Assembly (NCBI GenBank): GCA_026993525.1
Contig: JALWSS010000110.1
Coordinates: forward strand, 1 to 60,693
DNA length: 60,693 nucleotides
Source: Saprospiraceae bacterium
Lineage (GTDB): Bacteria > Bacteroidota > Bacteroidia > Chitinophagales > Saprospiraceae
Direction: 5' to 3'
Of the stretch, positions 37,303-45,860 are shown in pieces (within the stretch, counting starts at the first letter, position 1; each line of letters opens with the position of its first letter). The notes under the pieces are model-generated. The model had not been told where the DNA came from. It saw only the letters and a program-made list of their open reading frames with translations, and searched no databases. The position numbers and the translations under genes are program-made.

Positions 37303-37644
37303 TTAACAAAAACGGGGGGGCTGCCAGATGGAAGCTACCAGGAGCCTGGCAAAAAAAGAAGTGGTGGCCTCTGGCCTGTTGTCAGTGAACGCAACGTAAG
37401 TAATCTCACTGAAATCAATTCTCTCAGGAATATCTACCGTGGAAGAGCAACAGCTGCAAATGCAAAACGGCGAGCAAAGATCATCCTCACAATCATTTGT
37501 GCTGCCGGAATCCTGATGAAACTCAATGCCGTCACTGAAAAGATGCTCCAATGCAAATGCCCATATTCCTCCTCCCCCATCGCCACAAGGGATGAGCGAC
37601 AATGTGAAGATATATAATGCAAATGTGTATTTGAGCAGTCTCAT
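37303..37644 (-). CDS. DUF6660-like small Cys-rich exported protein
   Basis: This 113-residue protein starts at ATG 37644. The N-terminal hydrophobic signal is MRLLKYTFALYIFTLSLIPC. A dense cysteine cluster DCEDDLCSPFCICSCC lies at about residues 50-65. This pattern matches small proteins annotated DUF6660 that sit beside CusA/CzcA genes in Bacteroidota. The Cys cluster could bind Cu or another soft metal in the periplasm. It lies 68 bases upstream of the CusA fusion gene on the same strand, as first gene of the efflux locus. A strong TANNTTTG promoter ends about six bases before the start, so the transcript is nearly leaderless. Family assignment is from memory of the pattern. Confidence 0.7.
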   Translation of the reverse strand: MRLLKYTFALYIFTLSLIPCGDGGGGIWAFALEHLFSDGIEFHQDSGSTNDCEDDLCSPFCICSCCSSTVDIPERIDFSEITYVAFTDNRPEATTSFFARLLVASIWQPPRFC

Positions 37645-37650
37645 GGCCGG

Positions 37651-37679
37651 CAAAAGTATAAAACTGCACACAATACCAA
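37651..37679 (-). promoter_or_regulatory. Promoter of the metal-efflux locus
   Basis: On the minus strand a TTG (37677-37679) is followed after 18 bases by TACTTTTG (37651-37658), a perfect Bacteroidota -7 box. Transcription would begin at about 37645, right at the ATG of the DUF6660-like gene. Confidence 0.65.
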
Positions 37680-37719
37680 TTCATACGATTCTCTTAAAAT
37701 ATGCCCGACAAGAACCCAA

Positions 37720-37901
37720 ACCCTGCCTCACACACAGACCGCAAAGCCCACGGAGATTTTTCTCTGTGTTTTTGGGAGGTTTTTCCCGGGACTCCCGATC
37801 CCGAATCCCGAAAGCTTTCGGGATCGGGACGGGACCGGGAGGTTTTTGGGCGCCCAACGCTGGCAGGGTTCCGAACCACTGCCAGCGTTTGCAATTGAGG
37901 A
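37720..37901. repeat. Palindrome-rich intergenic segment
   Basis: This contains a CACACA...CACGGAG...TTTTTCTCTGTG element (37727-37772) that recurs at 38327-38392 and in inverted, diverged form near 58440-58480. It also holds nested CCCGAAAGCTTTCGGG and CCCGATCCC/GGGATCGGG hairpins (37795-37835). No gene was found. Confidence 0.6.
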
Positions 37902-38299
37902 CGCAACCGGAAGTTGCAACCTGATATGGAACCCCGCTGGCGCCGACCCGAAGCCCCGCAAAATTTTGGAAACAGGAGCGAACCAATTGTTTTCGCCTGG
38001 ACCGACATCAGGCGCTGACTTCCAGTCAGCTCCTGAATTAATATCCAATGCAAAAGAAGCTGAAAACAGAAGCCAAGAGGAAACGTTGGATAATTCAGGC
38101 CGCAACTGAAAGTTGCAACCTGATATGGAACCCCGCTGGCGCCGACCCGAAGCCCCGCAAAATGTTGGAAACAGGAGCGAACCAAATGTTTTCGCCTGGA
38201 CCGACATCAGGCGCTGACTTCCAGTCAGCTCCTGAATTAATATCCAATGCAAAAGAAGCTGAAAACAGGAGCCAAGAGGAAACGTTGGATAATTCAGGC
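37902..38299 (+). repeat. Two tandem 199-bp direct repeats
   Basis: Units 37902-38100 and 38101-38299 are almost identical (exact 199-bp offset). The unit start, GCAACTGAAAGTTGCAACC, recurs at 38300 and at 38469 as partial copies, and inverted near 58347. Each unit contains the 31-bp palindrome ATCAGGCGCTGACTT-type element (38008-38038; 38207-38237), which also occurs inverted at 41787. The frames across the repeat are open in both directions but look non-coding. Confidence 0.9.
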
Positions 38300-38560
38300 C
38301 GCAACTGAAAGTTGCAACCTGATAAGGCCTCACACGGAACCCACGGAGCCCACGGAGGTTTTTCTCTGTGTTCGCTGTGGGCTCTGTGAGAGGAAATCCC
38401 GAGACTCCCGAATCCCGTCCCGAATTTCTTCGTGATCGGGACGGGATCGGGAGTGGGATAATTCAGGCCGCAACTGGAAGTTGCAACCTGATACGGAAAC
38501 CTCTCTAAACCCCTCTAAACCAACAAACTACTCACCCGAGTCAAGCTTCACAATACCGGC
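38300..38560. repeat. Partial repeat units and hairpins
   Basis: Two truncated starts of the 199-bp unit (38300, 38469) flank a CACACGGA...TCTCTGTG element (38327-38392) and a CCCGAATTTCTTCGTGATCGGG hairpin. No gene is visible up to the start of the CocE-like gene. Confidence 0.6.
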
Positions 38561-38633
38561 GGGTTTATTTGATTGTGCCGACTTCAGTTAAAAAACTAAC
38601 TTGTGGCCCCTCATTCACAAAATCAAAACGGCC

Positions 38634-40532
38634 ATGAAGCAGCATATTCGTTTTTCCTTTTTCCTTCTCGCATTTCTTTCCTTCGGCAAATGGGCATTCG
38701 GGCAGCAGGCGCCCTTGCCGGAAGTGTGGCTCCAGTTGCAGGAAAAAGCCATTGTTGACCAGAAGGTAATGATGCCCATGCGCGACGGCATACGGCTTTG
38801 CACCGACATCTACCGGCCGAAAACCGATGAACCGGTGCCGGTCATCTTTGTCCGCACGCCTTACAACTTCAACACCTGGCAAGATGGCAAAATGCGAACC
38901 CGGCACCTTCAGTCGGCCCTCAAAGCCGTGGAGCAGGGCTACGCCTACGTCATCCAGAACGAACGGGGGCGCTATTTCAGCGAAGGGGAGTGGGACATCC
39001 TTGGCGTGCCCCTCACCGACGGTTACGACGCCTTCACCTGGCTGCAGAACCAGCCCTGGTGCAACGGCAGGATTGGCACCTGGGGCTGCTCCTCCACCGC
39101 TGAGTGGCAAATGGGTGTGGCCTCGCTCGACCACCCTGCCCATGCCGCCATGGTGCCCATGGGCTACGGCGCCGGCGTTGGAAAAGTGGGCCGCTTTTAC
39201 GAACAGGGCAACTGGTACCGGGGCGGCGCTGAGCAAATGCTCTTTTTCGCCTGGCTGTACGGTGTGGAGCACGACAAATTCAAACCCCGCATCCCCGCTG
39301 GTGCCACCCAGGAAGACCTCATCCGCATCAGCCGTTTTTACGACCTGGCCCCCGAAAATCCTCCGGTGGACATGGCCAAAGCCCTGGCTCACCTGCCCGT
39401 TTCTGACATCCTTCAAAACATCCATGGGAAAAGGGAAATTTACGACAAGATGATCCGCCGCAAGCCCAATGATCCGGAATGGTTTCAGGGTGGGCTTTAC
39501 CACGACGACATGCCATTTGGGGTGCCCGGTTTCTGGTTCTGCTCCTGGTACGATGTGTCCATCGGCCCCAACATCGAGTTGTTCAACCATGTGCGTCACA
39601 ATGCCGAAGACCCGGAAGTGCGGGACAATCAGTACCTGGTCATTGCCCCCACCCTGCACTGCCGATACACCAGTGCCACAGAGAACACCATCGTCGGCCA
39701 ACGGAACGTGGGTGACGCCCGCCTGAATTACGACGAAATCATCTATGGCTGGTTCGACCATTTCCTGAAAGGAGAAAACAACGGCTACCCTGAAAAGCTC
39801 CCCAGGGTGCAGTACTACACCATGGGCTCCAACAAATGGCAGCGTTCGGAAACCTTCCCCCCGGAAAATGTGGAGATGACCACCTACTACCTCAACAGCA
39901 CCGGCATGGCCAACACCATGTACGGCGACGGCAGCCTGAGCACCAGCCCGCCTCCAGCTGATTCACCTTCGGATAAATTCACATACGACCCCATGAACCC
40001 GGTGCCTTCGCTGGGTGGCAACGTTTGCTGCACCGGCAATGCCATCGAGGGTGGAGCCTTTGATCAAAGAGCAAACGAGGCCCGGCAGGACGTGCTGGTT
40101 TACTCCACCCCGCCCCTGGAAGAAGGTGTGGAAGTGACCGGATTCATCGAGACAACCCTCTACGTCTCTTCCGACGTAAAAGACACTGACTTCACCATCA
40201 AGCTCATAGATGTGTATCCCGACGGCACAGCCTACAACCTGGACGAAACCATCCAGCGGGTACGCTACCGGGAAGGCTACGACAAAGAGGTGTTTATGGA
40301 AGAAGGAAAGGTGTACAAGCTTGAACTGCCGTTGATGACCACCAGCAACTACTTTGAAAAGGGCCACCAGATCAGGATCGAAATCTCGAGCAGCAACTTT
40401 CCGAGGTTCGTCAGAAACCTGAACACCGGCGGAGACAACTACAACGAATCCAAAGCGATTATTGCTCACAATGTCATTCACCATTCGGCGCAATATCCAT
40501 CTGCTGTCAGGCTGCCGGTTGTAATGAAGTGA
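38634..40532 (+). CDS. CocE/NonD-family alpha/beta hydrolase (X-Pro dipeptidyl-peptidase S15 type)
   Basis: This is a 632-residue exported hydrolase. ATG 38634 gives the signal peptide [20 protein letters not shown], cleaved near FGQQ. The N-terminal S15-type catalytic domain opens with the typical [18 protein letters not shown] block (45-62). The nucleophile is probably Ser153 in [12 protein letters not shown], matching the G-x-S turn followed by the W-Q of CocE enzymes. The His is probably that of IAPTLHC. The C-terminal jelly-roll (PepX_C, about 400-625) begins after YYTMGSNKW and includes [20 protein letters not shown] and [12 protein letters not shown]. Members cleave esters, glutaryl amides or Xaa-Pro peptides; the exact substrate is not readable. 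It stands alone, downstream of the 199-bp repeats. Confidence 0.87.
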   Translation: MKQHIRFSFFLLAFLSFGKWAFGQQAPLPEVWLQLQEKAIVDQKVMMPMRDGIRLCTDIYRPKTDEPVPVIFVRTPYNFNTWQDGKMRTRHLQSALKAVEQGYAYVIQNERGRYFSEGEWDILGVPLTDGYDAFTWLQNQPWCNGRIGTWGCSSTAEWQMGVASLDHPAHAAMVPMGYGAGVGKVGRFYEQGNWYRGGAEQMLFFAWLYGVEHDKFKPRIPAGATQEDLIRISRFYDLAPENPPVDMAKALAHLPVSDILQNIHGKREIYDKMIRRKPNDPEWFQGGLYHDDMPFGVPGFWFCSWYDVSIGPNIELFNHVRHNAEDPEVRDNQYLVIAPTLHCRYTSATENTIVGQRNVGDARLNYDEIIYGWFDHFLKGENNGYPEKLPRVQYYTMGSNKWQRSETFPPENVEMTTYYLNSTGMANTMYGDGSLSTSPPPADSPSDKFTYDPMNPVPSLGGNVCCTGNAIEGGAFDQRANEARQDVLVYSTPPLEEGVEVTGFIETTLYVSSDVKDTDFTIKLIDVYPDGTAYNLDETIQRVRYREGYDKEVFMEEGKVYKLELPLMTTSNYFEKGHQIRIEISSSNFPRFVRNLNTGGDNYNESKAIIAHNVIHHSAQYPSAVRLPVVMK

Positions 40533-40634
40533 CTTTGTGACGATGAGACTTTGTGAAGGACGTGGGGTGTGGGGATGTGACGGATGTGAGTGATTACAAG
40601 ATCTGCCATGCTGTTTATTCCAGTCCCCCCCCGA

Positions 40635-41348
40635 TTAACCCGATTTCACCACTACTGCATTTTCCGGAACGGTAATCTTTTCTTCGGGAATGGCCTTGTT
40701 CCGGTCAATGATGAGACAAGTTCGGCCCACGGGGATATTGTCCAGCTTTGAGCGTTCTTTGAGGGTGATGCCTTTCCACATCCACAGGGTGGTTTTGTAG
40801 CGGTCTATTTCCCATACATCGCACTTCACACCGGCGAACTCTTCGGTTCGGACCTTTTGCCCGCCCATTTTTTTGATCATTTCATCACCAACGATGGTCA
40901 TGTCTTTGGTGCCGTATTTTTTTTCAGCTTCGGCAATCTGTGGACTTTCGAACCAGTTGGCGGTGTTGGTGGCGGGGTCGTACTCGTAGCGCTTTTCGCC
41001 GTCGAGGTAAGTTACTTTGTTGGTCTCTTCCCGAAAAGTGCCCGCCTGGGTTTTGGTGTTGGTGTATTTGGCCTCTCGCCACCCCCAGTGGTCGAAGTAA
41101 ATGGTTTCGGTGCCCTTTACGGCCCCATCGAGGCGGTAGTAGAGGACGCCCTTTTCCACGCCATAGCGTTTGTAGCCTGCGGCAACCATCTCCGTTGCGG
41201 AGCGAGTGCCGATGGAGGAAGCACTTTGGGTACTCGCTTGCACTACCCTGGCCGCCTGGCTTTCGGGTTGGTCTTTTCCGGGAACCGGCTCCGAGTTGCA
41301 TGCAAATAGTGCGAACATCGAGAAGAAGAGAAAATATCTGAAAGCCAT
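40635..41348 (-). CDS. Hypothetical lipoprotein
   Basis: This 237-residue protein starts at ATG 41348; a TTG two codons upstream is also possible. The N-terminus MAFRYFLFFSMFALFAC is a lipoprotein signal with lipidation at the Cys before NSEP. After a low-complexity Ser/Gln linker, the mature part is beta-rich with repeated Tyr/Trp/Gly patterns (GVLYYRLDGAVKGTETIYFDHWGWREAKY; EEFAGVKCDVWEID). This resembles outer-membrane-associated proteins that track phosphorylated or secreted factors, but no family is recognised with confidence. No operon partner; 102 bases without a gene separate it from the CocE-like gene. Confidence 0.7.
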   Translation of the reverse strand: MAFRYFLFFSMFALFACNSEPVPGKDQPESQAARVVQASTQSASSIGTRSATEMVAAGYKRYGVEKGVLYYRLDGAVKGTETIYFDHWGWREAKYTNTKTQAGTFREETNKVTYLDGEKRYEYDPATNTANWFESPQIAEAEKKYGTKDMTIVGDEMIKKMGGQKVRTEEFAGVKCDVWEIDRYKTTLWMWKGITLKERSKLDNIPVGRTCLIIDRNKAIPEEKITVPENAVVVKSG

Positions 41349-41565
41349 GTTCAATTAAGCTATTTTGATTCAACCGGTACTATGGCATTTTTCATGCCTG
41401 AACAATCCTGCAGTTGGAAACAGCAGGTTACAAGATGATCGATGCAATCCGTGCATTTAGCAACCAACTGTTTCAACTTTAGTGAAGTGCAAATTGAAGC
41501 GCATGCAATTGGCAGCATGTGACCCTCTCAGGTTCTTAATTCCGGTTTGCTCCTGTTTTTTAGTT

Positions 41566-41668
41566 TATACTCAAAACGAAGTGGTTTGGGCGGCGAAGCC
41601 GACCAACCTTCCAACCCCTACCGAAGTTCAAAGCTGAAATTTTCCCAAACTACTTCGACCTGGGTATA
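41566..41668. repeat. MITE-like inverted repeat (TATACTC family), copy 2
   Basis: This 103-bp element starts TATACTCAAAACGAAGTGG and ends CTACTTCGACCTGGGTATA, terminal inverted repeats with a few mismatches. It is almost identical to copy 3, 14 bases downstream, and related to 20804-20915. The preceding gap (41349-41565) has no gene. Confidence 0.85.
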
Positions 41669-41682
41669 AATGATGTAGGGGT

Positions 41683-41785
41683 TATACTCAAAACGAAGTG
41701 GTTTGGGCGGCAAAGCCGCCCAAACTCCCAGCCCCTCCTGAAGTTCAAAGCTGAAATTTTCCCAAACTACTTCGACTTGGGTATA
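41683..41785. repeat. MITE-like inverted repeat (TATACTC family), copy 3
   Basis: A 103-bp tandem neighbour of copy 2 with the same termini and interior (GCCGCCCAAACTCCCAGCCCC). It ends directly at the 31-bp palindrome at 41787. Confidence 0.85.
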
Positions 41786-41786
41786 A

Positions 41787-41817
41787 TTCAGGAGCTGACT
41801 TGAAGTCAGCGCCTGAT
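41787..41817. repeat. 31-bp palindromic element
   Basis: TTCAGGAGCTGACTTGAAGT and the following bases form an inverted repeat around GACTTGAAGTC. The reverse complement matches the elements inside both 199-bp repeat units (38008, 38207). Confidence 0.8.
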
Positions 41818-41818
41818 T

Positions 41819-41875
41819 GGGCCAACTCAGCGAGCAGAACTCGTGACGGGCAATCGGATTTTCACAGGACCTGTA
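41819..41875 (-). repeat. Diverged fragment of the dispersed repeat core
   Basis: The segment with CGAGCAGAACTCGTGACGGG and GGATTTTCACAGGA parallels CGAGCAAAGCTCGTGACGAG and GGGATTTTCATAGGA of the core at 60221-60597. It is a short, older-looking relative rather than a full copy. Confidence 0.6.
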
Positions 41876-41989
41876 GGAAGGCATGATGTACTTCTCCCGC
41901 CGGTTGATGACCTGCCGATGGGCATGTATCAATTGGTCAGCAACCTCGACGGGCAACTGCTTACCGAAAAGGTACTGATCAGGCAATAA
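41876..41989 (+). pseudogene. Remnant of a T9SS type A sorting domain
   Basis: The plus-strand frame ending at TAA 41987-41989 reads GRHDVLLPPVDDLPMGMYQL followed by VSNLDGQLLTEKVLIRQ. This is the final ~40 residues of a T9SS C-terminal domain, with the L-P-x-G-x-Y turn and closing basic strand. Upstream, the frame runs into repeat DNA (41566-41875) with no start or signal peptide, so only the 3' end of a secreted-protein gene survives. The repeats probably replaced or deleted the rest. Confidence 0.65.
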
Positions 41990-42183
41990 GCGAATTCACT
42001 GAAAGCAAACACGCATTCCAACAGCGGTGCTCTTTTCGGGGCGCCGTTTTTTTTTGGCCCTTCGGGTAAATTCCGGGGAGCCGGGAAAGCCGAAAGAAAG
42101 GGTGTTGAAAATTTTTGGGCGAAATTTCGACTGTTTATCAATGAGTTACGAGCGCCCCCCTTCGTCTTTTTCACTTCAACGGG

Positions 42184-42213
42184 TTGTTTTTAAGACAAAT
42201 GAATGTACCTTTG
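42184..42213 (+). promoter_or_regulatory. Promoter of the rplM-rpsI-rpsB-tsf operon
   Basis: TTG at 42184-42186 and TACCTTTG at 42206-42213 are spaced by 19 bases, matching the Bacteroidota -33/-7 consensus (TTG, TANNTTTG). Transcription would begin near 42220, giving an untranslated leader of about 220 bases. Confidence 0.7.
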
Positions 42214-42241
42214 CAGCCGCCTTTGAAAAAGGGTAGGATTC

Positions 42242-42402
42242 AGAGCCTGTTTAAATCCTCATTACTTGGCTGCAAGTGGCCAATTTTATCCTGCACTTCG
42301 TTAAATTTTTCGCCGGATTACCCGTATCCGCCTACAAAATTTGCCTCGTTCAGAATAAAATTTGCTCACTTTCGCTCAAGCATGAAAATCTAAACAGGCT
42401 CT
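42242..42402. repeat. 161-bp imperfect inverted repeat in the rplM leader
   Basis: The ends AGAGCCTGTTTAAAT (42242-42256) and ATCTAAACAGGCTCT (42388-42402) are inverted repeats. Similarity continues inward through the arms (AATTTTAT(C/T)CTG; CGCCGGAT), so the whole segment could fold into one long hairpin. It lies between the operon promoter and the rplM start. It may be a MITE or an unusual leader structure. Confidence 0.7.
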
Positions 42403-42439
42403 CAGACCAATATTTCATCACCGAATAAAGCAGTGAACC

Positions 42440-42883
42440 GTGAATACTTTGAGCTATAAAACAGAATCAGCCAGGAAGGAGACGGTTGAGCGCAAGTGGT
42501 ATGTGGTGGATGCGGAAGGACAGACGGCGGGCCGTTTGTTTTCACGCATTGCGCATGTACTTCGCGGCAAGCACAAGCCTTCATTCACTCCTCACGTTGA
42601 CACCGGCGATTATGTGATCGTCATCAATGCAGAGAAGATTCGTTTCACCGGCAACAAGCTCCAGCAAAAGGAGTACATCCGCTACACCGGATACCCGGGC
42701 GGACAGCGGCGCGAAACGGCTGCCAAACTCCTTCAGAGGAAGCCCGAGGCTGTTATTGAAAACGGCGTGAAAGGCATGCTGCCCAAGAACAAACTGGGCC
42801 GTGCCATGATCAAAAAACTTTTTGTGTACGCCGGCAATGAACACCCGCATGCTGCTCAGAAACCCGAACCATTCAACTTTTAA
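42440..42883 (+). CDS. rplM: 50S ribosomal protein L13
   Basis: This 147-residue protein is a full-length L13 with the expected blocks [20 protein letters not shown] (about 19-38), [22 protein letters not shown] and [19 protein letters not shown]. The start is a GTG (42440); it fits the family N-terminus [13 protein letters not shown] found in Bacteroidota. First gene of the rplM-rpsI-rpsB-tsf operon; rpsI follows after 51 bases. L13 binds 23S rRNA early in 50S assembly. Confidence 0.98.
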   Translation: MNTLSYKTESARKETVERKWYVVDAEGQTAGRLFSRIAHVLRGKHKPSFTPHVDTGDYVIVINAEKIRFTGNKLQQKEYIRYTGYPGGQRRETAAKLLQRKPEAVIENGVKGMLPKNKLGRAMIKKLFVYAGNEHPHAAQKPEPFNF

Positions 42884-42934
42884 TCATCCCGGTTGGGCCG
42901 AAGGCCCGACACAAACGGCTAAAGATTTTCAAAC

Positions 42935-43324
42935 ATGGAAATGATCAATACCATAGGGAGAAGAAAGGCCGCCGTAGCCAGGGTTTACCTTACCAAAGGA
43001 ACAGGTAAAGTGCTGGTGAACGGAAAGGACTACAAAGCGTACTTCCCTCAGGTGCATATCCAGGCCTCCATCATGGACCCGTTCAAGACCGTGAACCTGG
43101 AATCAAACCTCTATGACATCAAGGTCAATGTTGATGGAGGTGGTTTTAAAGGACAGGCAGAAGCTGTGCGTATGGCCATCAGCCGTGCACTCGTATTGCT
43201 CAATGCTGACTACCGCAAACCGCTCAAAGACAAGAAGTTCCTGACCCGCGACCCGCGTCAGGTTGAGCGTAAGAAATACGGCAAGCCCAAAGCAAGAAAG
43301 AGCTTCCAGTTCTCAAAACGTTAA
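42935..43324 (+). CDS. rpsI: 30S ribosomal protein S9
   Basis: This 129-residue S9 begins MEMINTIGRRKAAVARVYL, has the conserved GGGFKGQAEAVRMAISRAL block and ends in the basic tail RKSFQFSKR, whose last residues contact P-site tRNA in ribosome structures. It follows rplM in the usual order and is 73 bases before rpsB. Confidence 0.98.
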   Translation: MEMINTIGRRKAAVARVYLTKGTGKVLVNGKDYKAYFPQVHIQASIMDPFKTVNLESNLYDIKVNVDGGGFKGQAEAVRMAISRALVLLNADYRKPLKDKKFLTRDPRQVERKKYGKPKARKSFQFSKR

Positions 43325-43397
43325 CCTTTGTCGGTTGCGACTTTGGCGCTGGGTCAGCGCTGCTTAAAACTGCATCCGTACTTAACCATATAGTAAA

Positions 43398-44144
43398 ATG
43401 GCAAAACCTACTTATAAAGACCTGCTCGATGCCGGTGTACACTTTGGCCACATGCGCCGCAAGTGGAACCCCAAAATGGCTCCATATATCTTCATGGAGC
43501 GCAAAGGCATCCATATCATTGACCTGAACAGAACGCTCGAAAGCCTCGACCGTGCGGCCAACGCCATGCGTTCAATTGCCCGTTCAGGCAAAAAGATCCT
43601 CTTTGTAGCCACCAAAAAGCAAGCCCGTGAAATCGTGGCCAACGCTGCTCAAAGCGTGGGCATGCCTTATGTGACAGACCGCTGGCTGGGTGGCATGCTC
43701 ACCAACTTTGCGACCATTAAGCGCTCCGTTCGCAAAATGCAGAACATCGAGCGGATGCTGACCGGTGATGCCGGCCAGGCAATGACCAAAAAGGAAAAAC
43801 TGACCCTGGAGCGCGAACGCCAGAAACTGATGAAGGTCCTCGGTGGTATTGAAAACATGGGCCGCCTGCCGGCTGCTATCTTCGTGGTGGACATCGTGCA
43901 TGAGCACATCGCCATTGCCGAAGCCAACAAGCTCGGTCTGCGCACCATCGCCATGGTGGACACCAACTCAGATCCTACCCTGGTGGATTTCCCGATCCCT
44001 GCCAACGACGATGCTTCCAAGTCGGTTGCCATGATCGTCAATTACCTGGCAGAGGCCGTCAAAGAAGGCCTGCAGGAGCGCGAGAAAAACAAGGAGATGG
44101 AAAAAGCTGCTGCCGCCGAGGAGAAGCCGGCAACTGAGGAATAA
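43398..44144 (+). CDS. rpsB: 30S ribosomal protein S2
   Basis: This is a 248-residue S2. The N-terminal block LLDAGVHFGHMRRKWNPKM (10-28), the IHIIDLNRTLE segment, DRWLGGMLTNFATI and the C-terminal NDDASKSVAMIVNYLAEAV are all present. The C-terminal tail is Glu/Ala/Lys-rich (KEMEKAAAAEEKPATEE), as often in Bacteroidota. S2 joins late in 30S assembly. It is followed after 75 bases by tsf, a pairing conserved across bacteria. Confidence 0.98.
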   Translation: MAKPTYKDLLDAGVHFGHMRRKWNPKMAPYIFMERKGIHIIDLNRTLESLDRAANAMRSIARSGKKILFVATKKQAREIVANAAQSVGMPYVTDRWLGGMLTNFATIKRSVRKMQNIERMLTGDAGQAMTKKEKLTLERERQKLMKVLGGIENMGRLPAAIFVVDIVHEHIAIAEANKLGLRTIAMVDTNSDPTLVDFPIPANDDASKSVAMIVNYLAEAVKEGLQEREKNKEMEKAAAAEEKPATEE

Positions 44145-44219
44145 TTTTCCGACGCAAAAAGATGGTCGCTGGTGAAACGACCGTCTCACCCTTTAACAAT
44201 TCAAAACCCAATTACTACC

Positions 44220-45044
44220 ATGTTTACAGCTGCTGATGTCAAGAAGCTCCGCGAAATGACCGGAGCCGGCATGATGGATTGTAAAAAAGCCCTTCAGGAA
44301 TCAGAAGGGGATATTGATAAAGCCGTTGAAATTCTTCGTAAAAAAGGCCAGAAACTCTCTGTGAAGCGCGCGGAGCGCGAAGCAAAAGAAGGAGCCGTAA
44401 TCGCCCTTGTTTCTGACGACAAGAAAAAAGGTGTTATCGTTCGCTTGAGCTCTGAGACAGACTTTGTGGCCAAAAACGAAGGCTTTGTGAACCTGGCAAC
44501 GGACTTCGCCAAAATTGCCCTGCAACATTTTCCCGCCACTGCTGAGGAGGCTCTTGCGCTTCCGTACGATGGAATTACCATTGGAGAAAAAATCATCGAG
44601 CAGGTAGGCGTAATTGGCGAGAAAATTGAACTTGCCGGTTATGAGCGCCTTGAAGCCGAAATGGTTTGCCCCTACATTCACATGGGCAACCGCGCCGGTG
44701 TCCTCGTTGGCCTGAACAAAGCAAGTGAGGAATTCTTCGAGGCCGGCCGCTCAGTGGCCATGCAGGTAGCTGCCATGCGCCCTGTAGCTGTTGACAAAGA
44801 CGACGTTCCTGCTGACGTTGTTGAAAAAGAAATTGAAATCGGAAAAGAGCAGGCCCGTCAGGAAGGCAAGCCCGAACAGATCATCGAGAAGATCGCCATG
44901 GGCAAGCTCAATAAATTCTACAAGGAAAACACCCTGCTGAACCAGGCGTTTGTCAGAGACAACAAAATGACTGTCAGAGAATACTTGCAGTCACTCGACA
45001 AAGACCTGACCGTTACAGGGTTCAAGCACATAGAACTGGGATAA
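44220..45044 (+). CDS. tsf: Elongation factor Ts
   Basis: This 274-residue nucleotide-exchange factor for EF-Tu starts at ATG 44220 (MFTAADVKKLREMTGAGMMD); the in-frame upstream codons are not conserved. The UBA-like N-terminus contains TGAGMMDCKKAL (14-25) and KAVEILRKKG. The first core repeat has the TDFVAKNEGF motif (about 80-89) that contacts EF-Tu. The C-terminal subdomain ends LLNQAFVRDNKMTVREYL. The length is close to the usual 270-290. Last gene of the ribosomal operon; a strong terminator follows 15 bases downstream. Confidence 0.97.
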   Translation: MFTAADVKKLREMTGAGMMDCKKALQESEGDIDKAVEILRKKGQKLSVKRAEREAKEGAVIALVSDDKKKGVIVRLSSETDFVAKNEGFVNLATDFAKIALQHFPATAEEALALPYDGITIGEKIIEQVGVIGEKIELAGYERLEAEMVCPYIHMGNRAGVLVGLNKASEEFFEAGRSVAMQVAAMRPVAVDKDDVPADVVEKEIEIGKEQARQEGKPEQIIEKIAMGKLNKFYKENTLLNQAFVRDNKMTVREYLQSLDKDLTVTGFKHIELG

Positions 45045-45059
45045 GCTCCCATTGAAGAT

Positions 45060-45093
45060 AAAGGCGAATTAAGCAATTAATTCGCCTTTTTTT
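45060..45093 (+). terminator. Intrinsic terminator after tsf
   Basis: A 13-bp perfect stem AAAGGCGAATTAA / TTAATTCGCCTTT with a GCAA tetraloop leads into a run of seven T (45087-45093). It separates the ribosomal operon from pyrH. Confidence 0.95.
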
Positions 45094-45140
45094 ATGTCCT
45101 TGCCAATCGCATTACTTTTATCGCTCAAAAGCACGATCAA

Positions 45141-45854
45141 ATGGCCGTTAAATACAAGCGCATTCTTCTGAAGCTCAGCGGCGAGAGCCTGATGGGTTCC
45201 CAGAATTTCGGTATTGACCCTTCCATGCTGGACCACTATTCCGATCAAATCAAAGAATTGGTGGAATTGGGTGTGGAAGTGGCCATAGTGCTTGGCGGCG
45301 GCAATATTTTCCGGGGGCTTCAGGCTGAGCGGTCCGGTATCGAGCGGGTGCAAGGCGATTACATGGGCATGCTGGCCACCGTCATCAACAGCATGGCACT
45401 GCAAAGCACCCTCGAGGGCAAAGGTGTTTACACCCGCCTGATCTCTGCCATTGAGATGAAACAGATTGCGGAGCCGTATATTCGTCGCCGGGCCATCCGC
45501 CACCTTGAAAAAGGCAGGGTGGTCATTTTCTCCGCCGGCACCGGCAGCCCTTACTTTACCACTGACTCAGCGGCAGCACTTCGCGCCAGTGAAATTGATG
45601 CCGACGTCATTCTCAAAGGCACCCGGGTGGATGGCATTTACACCGCCGACCCCGAAAAGGACCCGGAAGCCACCAAATTCGACCACCTCACTTTTGCAAG
45701 CGTCATCTCTCTCGGCCTTGCTGTAATGGACATGACAGCCTTTACCCTTTGCAGGGAAAACAACATCCCCATCATCGTCTTTGACATCAACGAAGAAGGC
45801 AATCTGGCCAAAATAGTTCTGGGTGAAAAAGTCGGAACCCTTGTTGAAGGTTGA
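45141..45854 (+). CDS. pyrH: Uridylate kinase (UMP kinase)
   Basis: This 237-residue enzyme phosphorylates UMP to UDP in pyrimidine synthesis. Amino-acid-kinase motifs are present: [13 protein letters not shown] (6-18), [10 protein letters not shown] (about 50-59), the [17 protein letters not shown] block around 132-148 and [19 protein letters not shown]. Length matches the family. It lies downstream of tsf, as in many bacteria, but beyond a terminator. In many genomes frr follows pyrH; here the convergent comF-like gene is next, so frr is elsewhere. Confidence 0.96.
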   Translation: MAVKYKRILLKLSGESLMGSQNFGIDPSMLDHYSDQIKELVELGVEVAIVLGGGNIFRGLQAERSGIERVQGDYMGMLATVINSMALQSTLEGKGVYTRLISAIEMKQIAEPYIRRRAIRHLEKGRVVIFSAGTGSPYFTTDSAAALRASEIDADVILKGTRVDGIYTADPEKDPEATKFDHLTFASVISLGLAVMDMTAFTLCRENNIPIIVFDINEEGNLAKIVLGEKVGTLVEG

Positions 45855-45860
45855 TTTGAT

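Noticed and set aside
37694-38333. Open frames on both strands across the 199-bp repeats
   Set aside because: Open only because the repeat unit lacks stops in some frames; no signal, motif or codon pattern.
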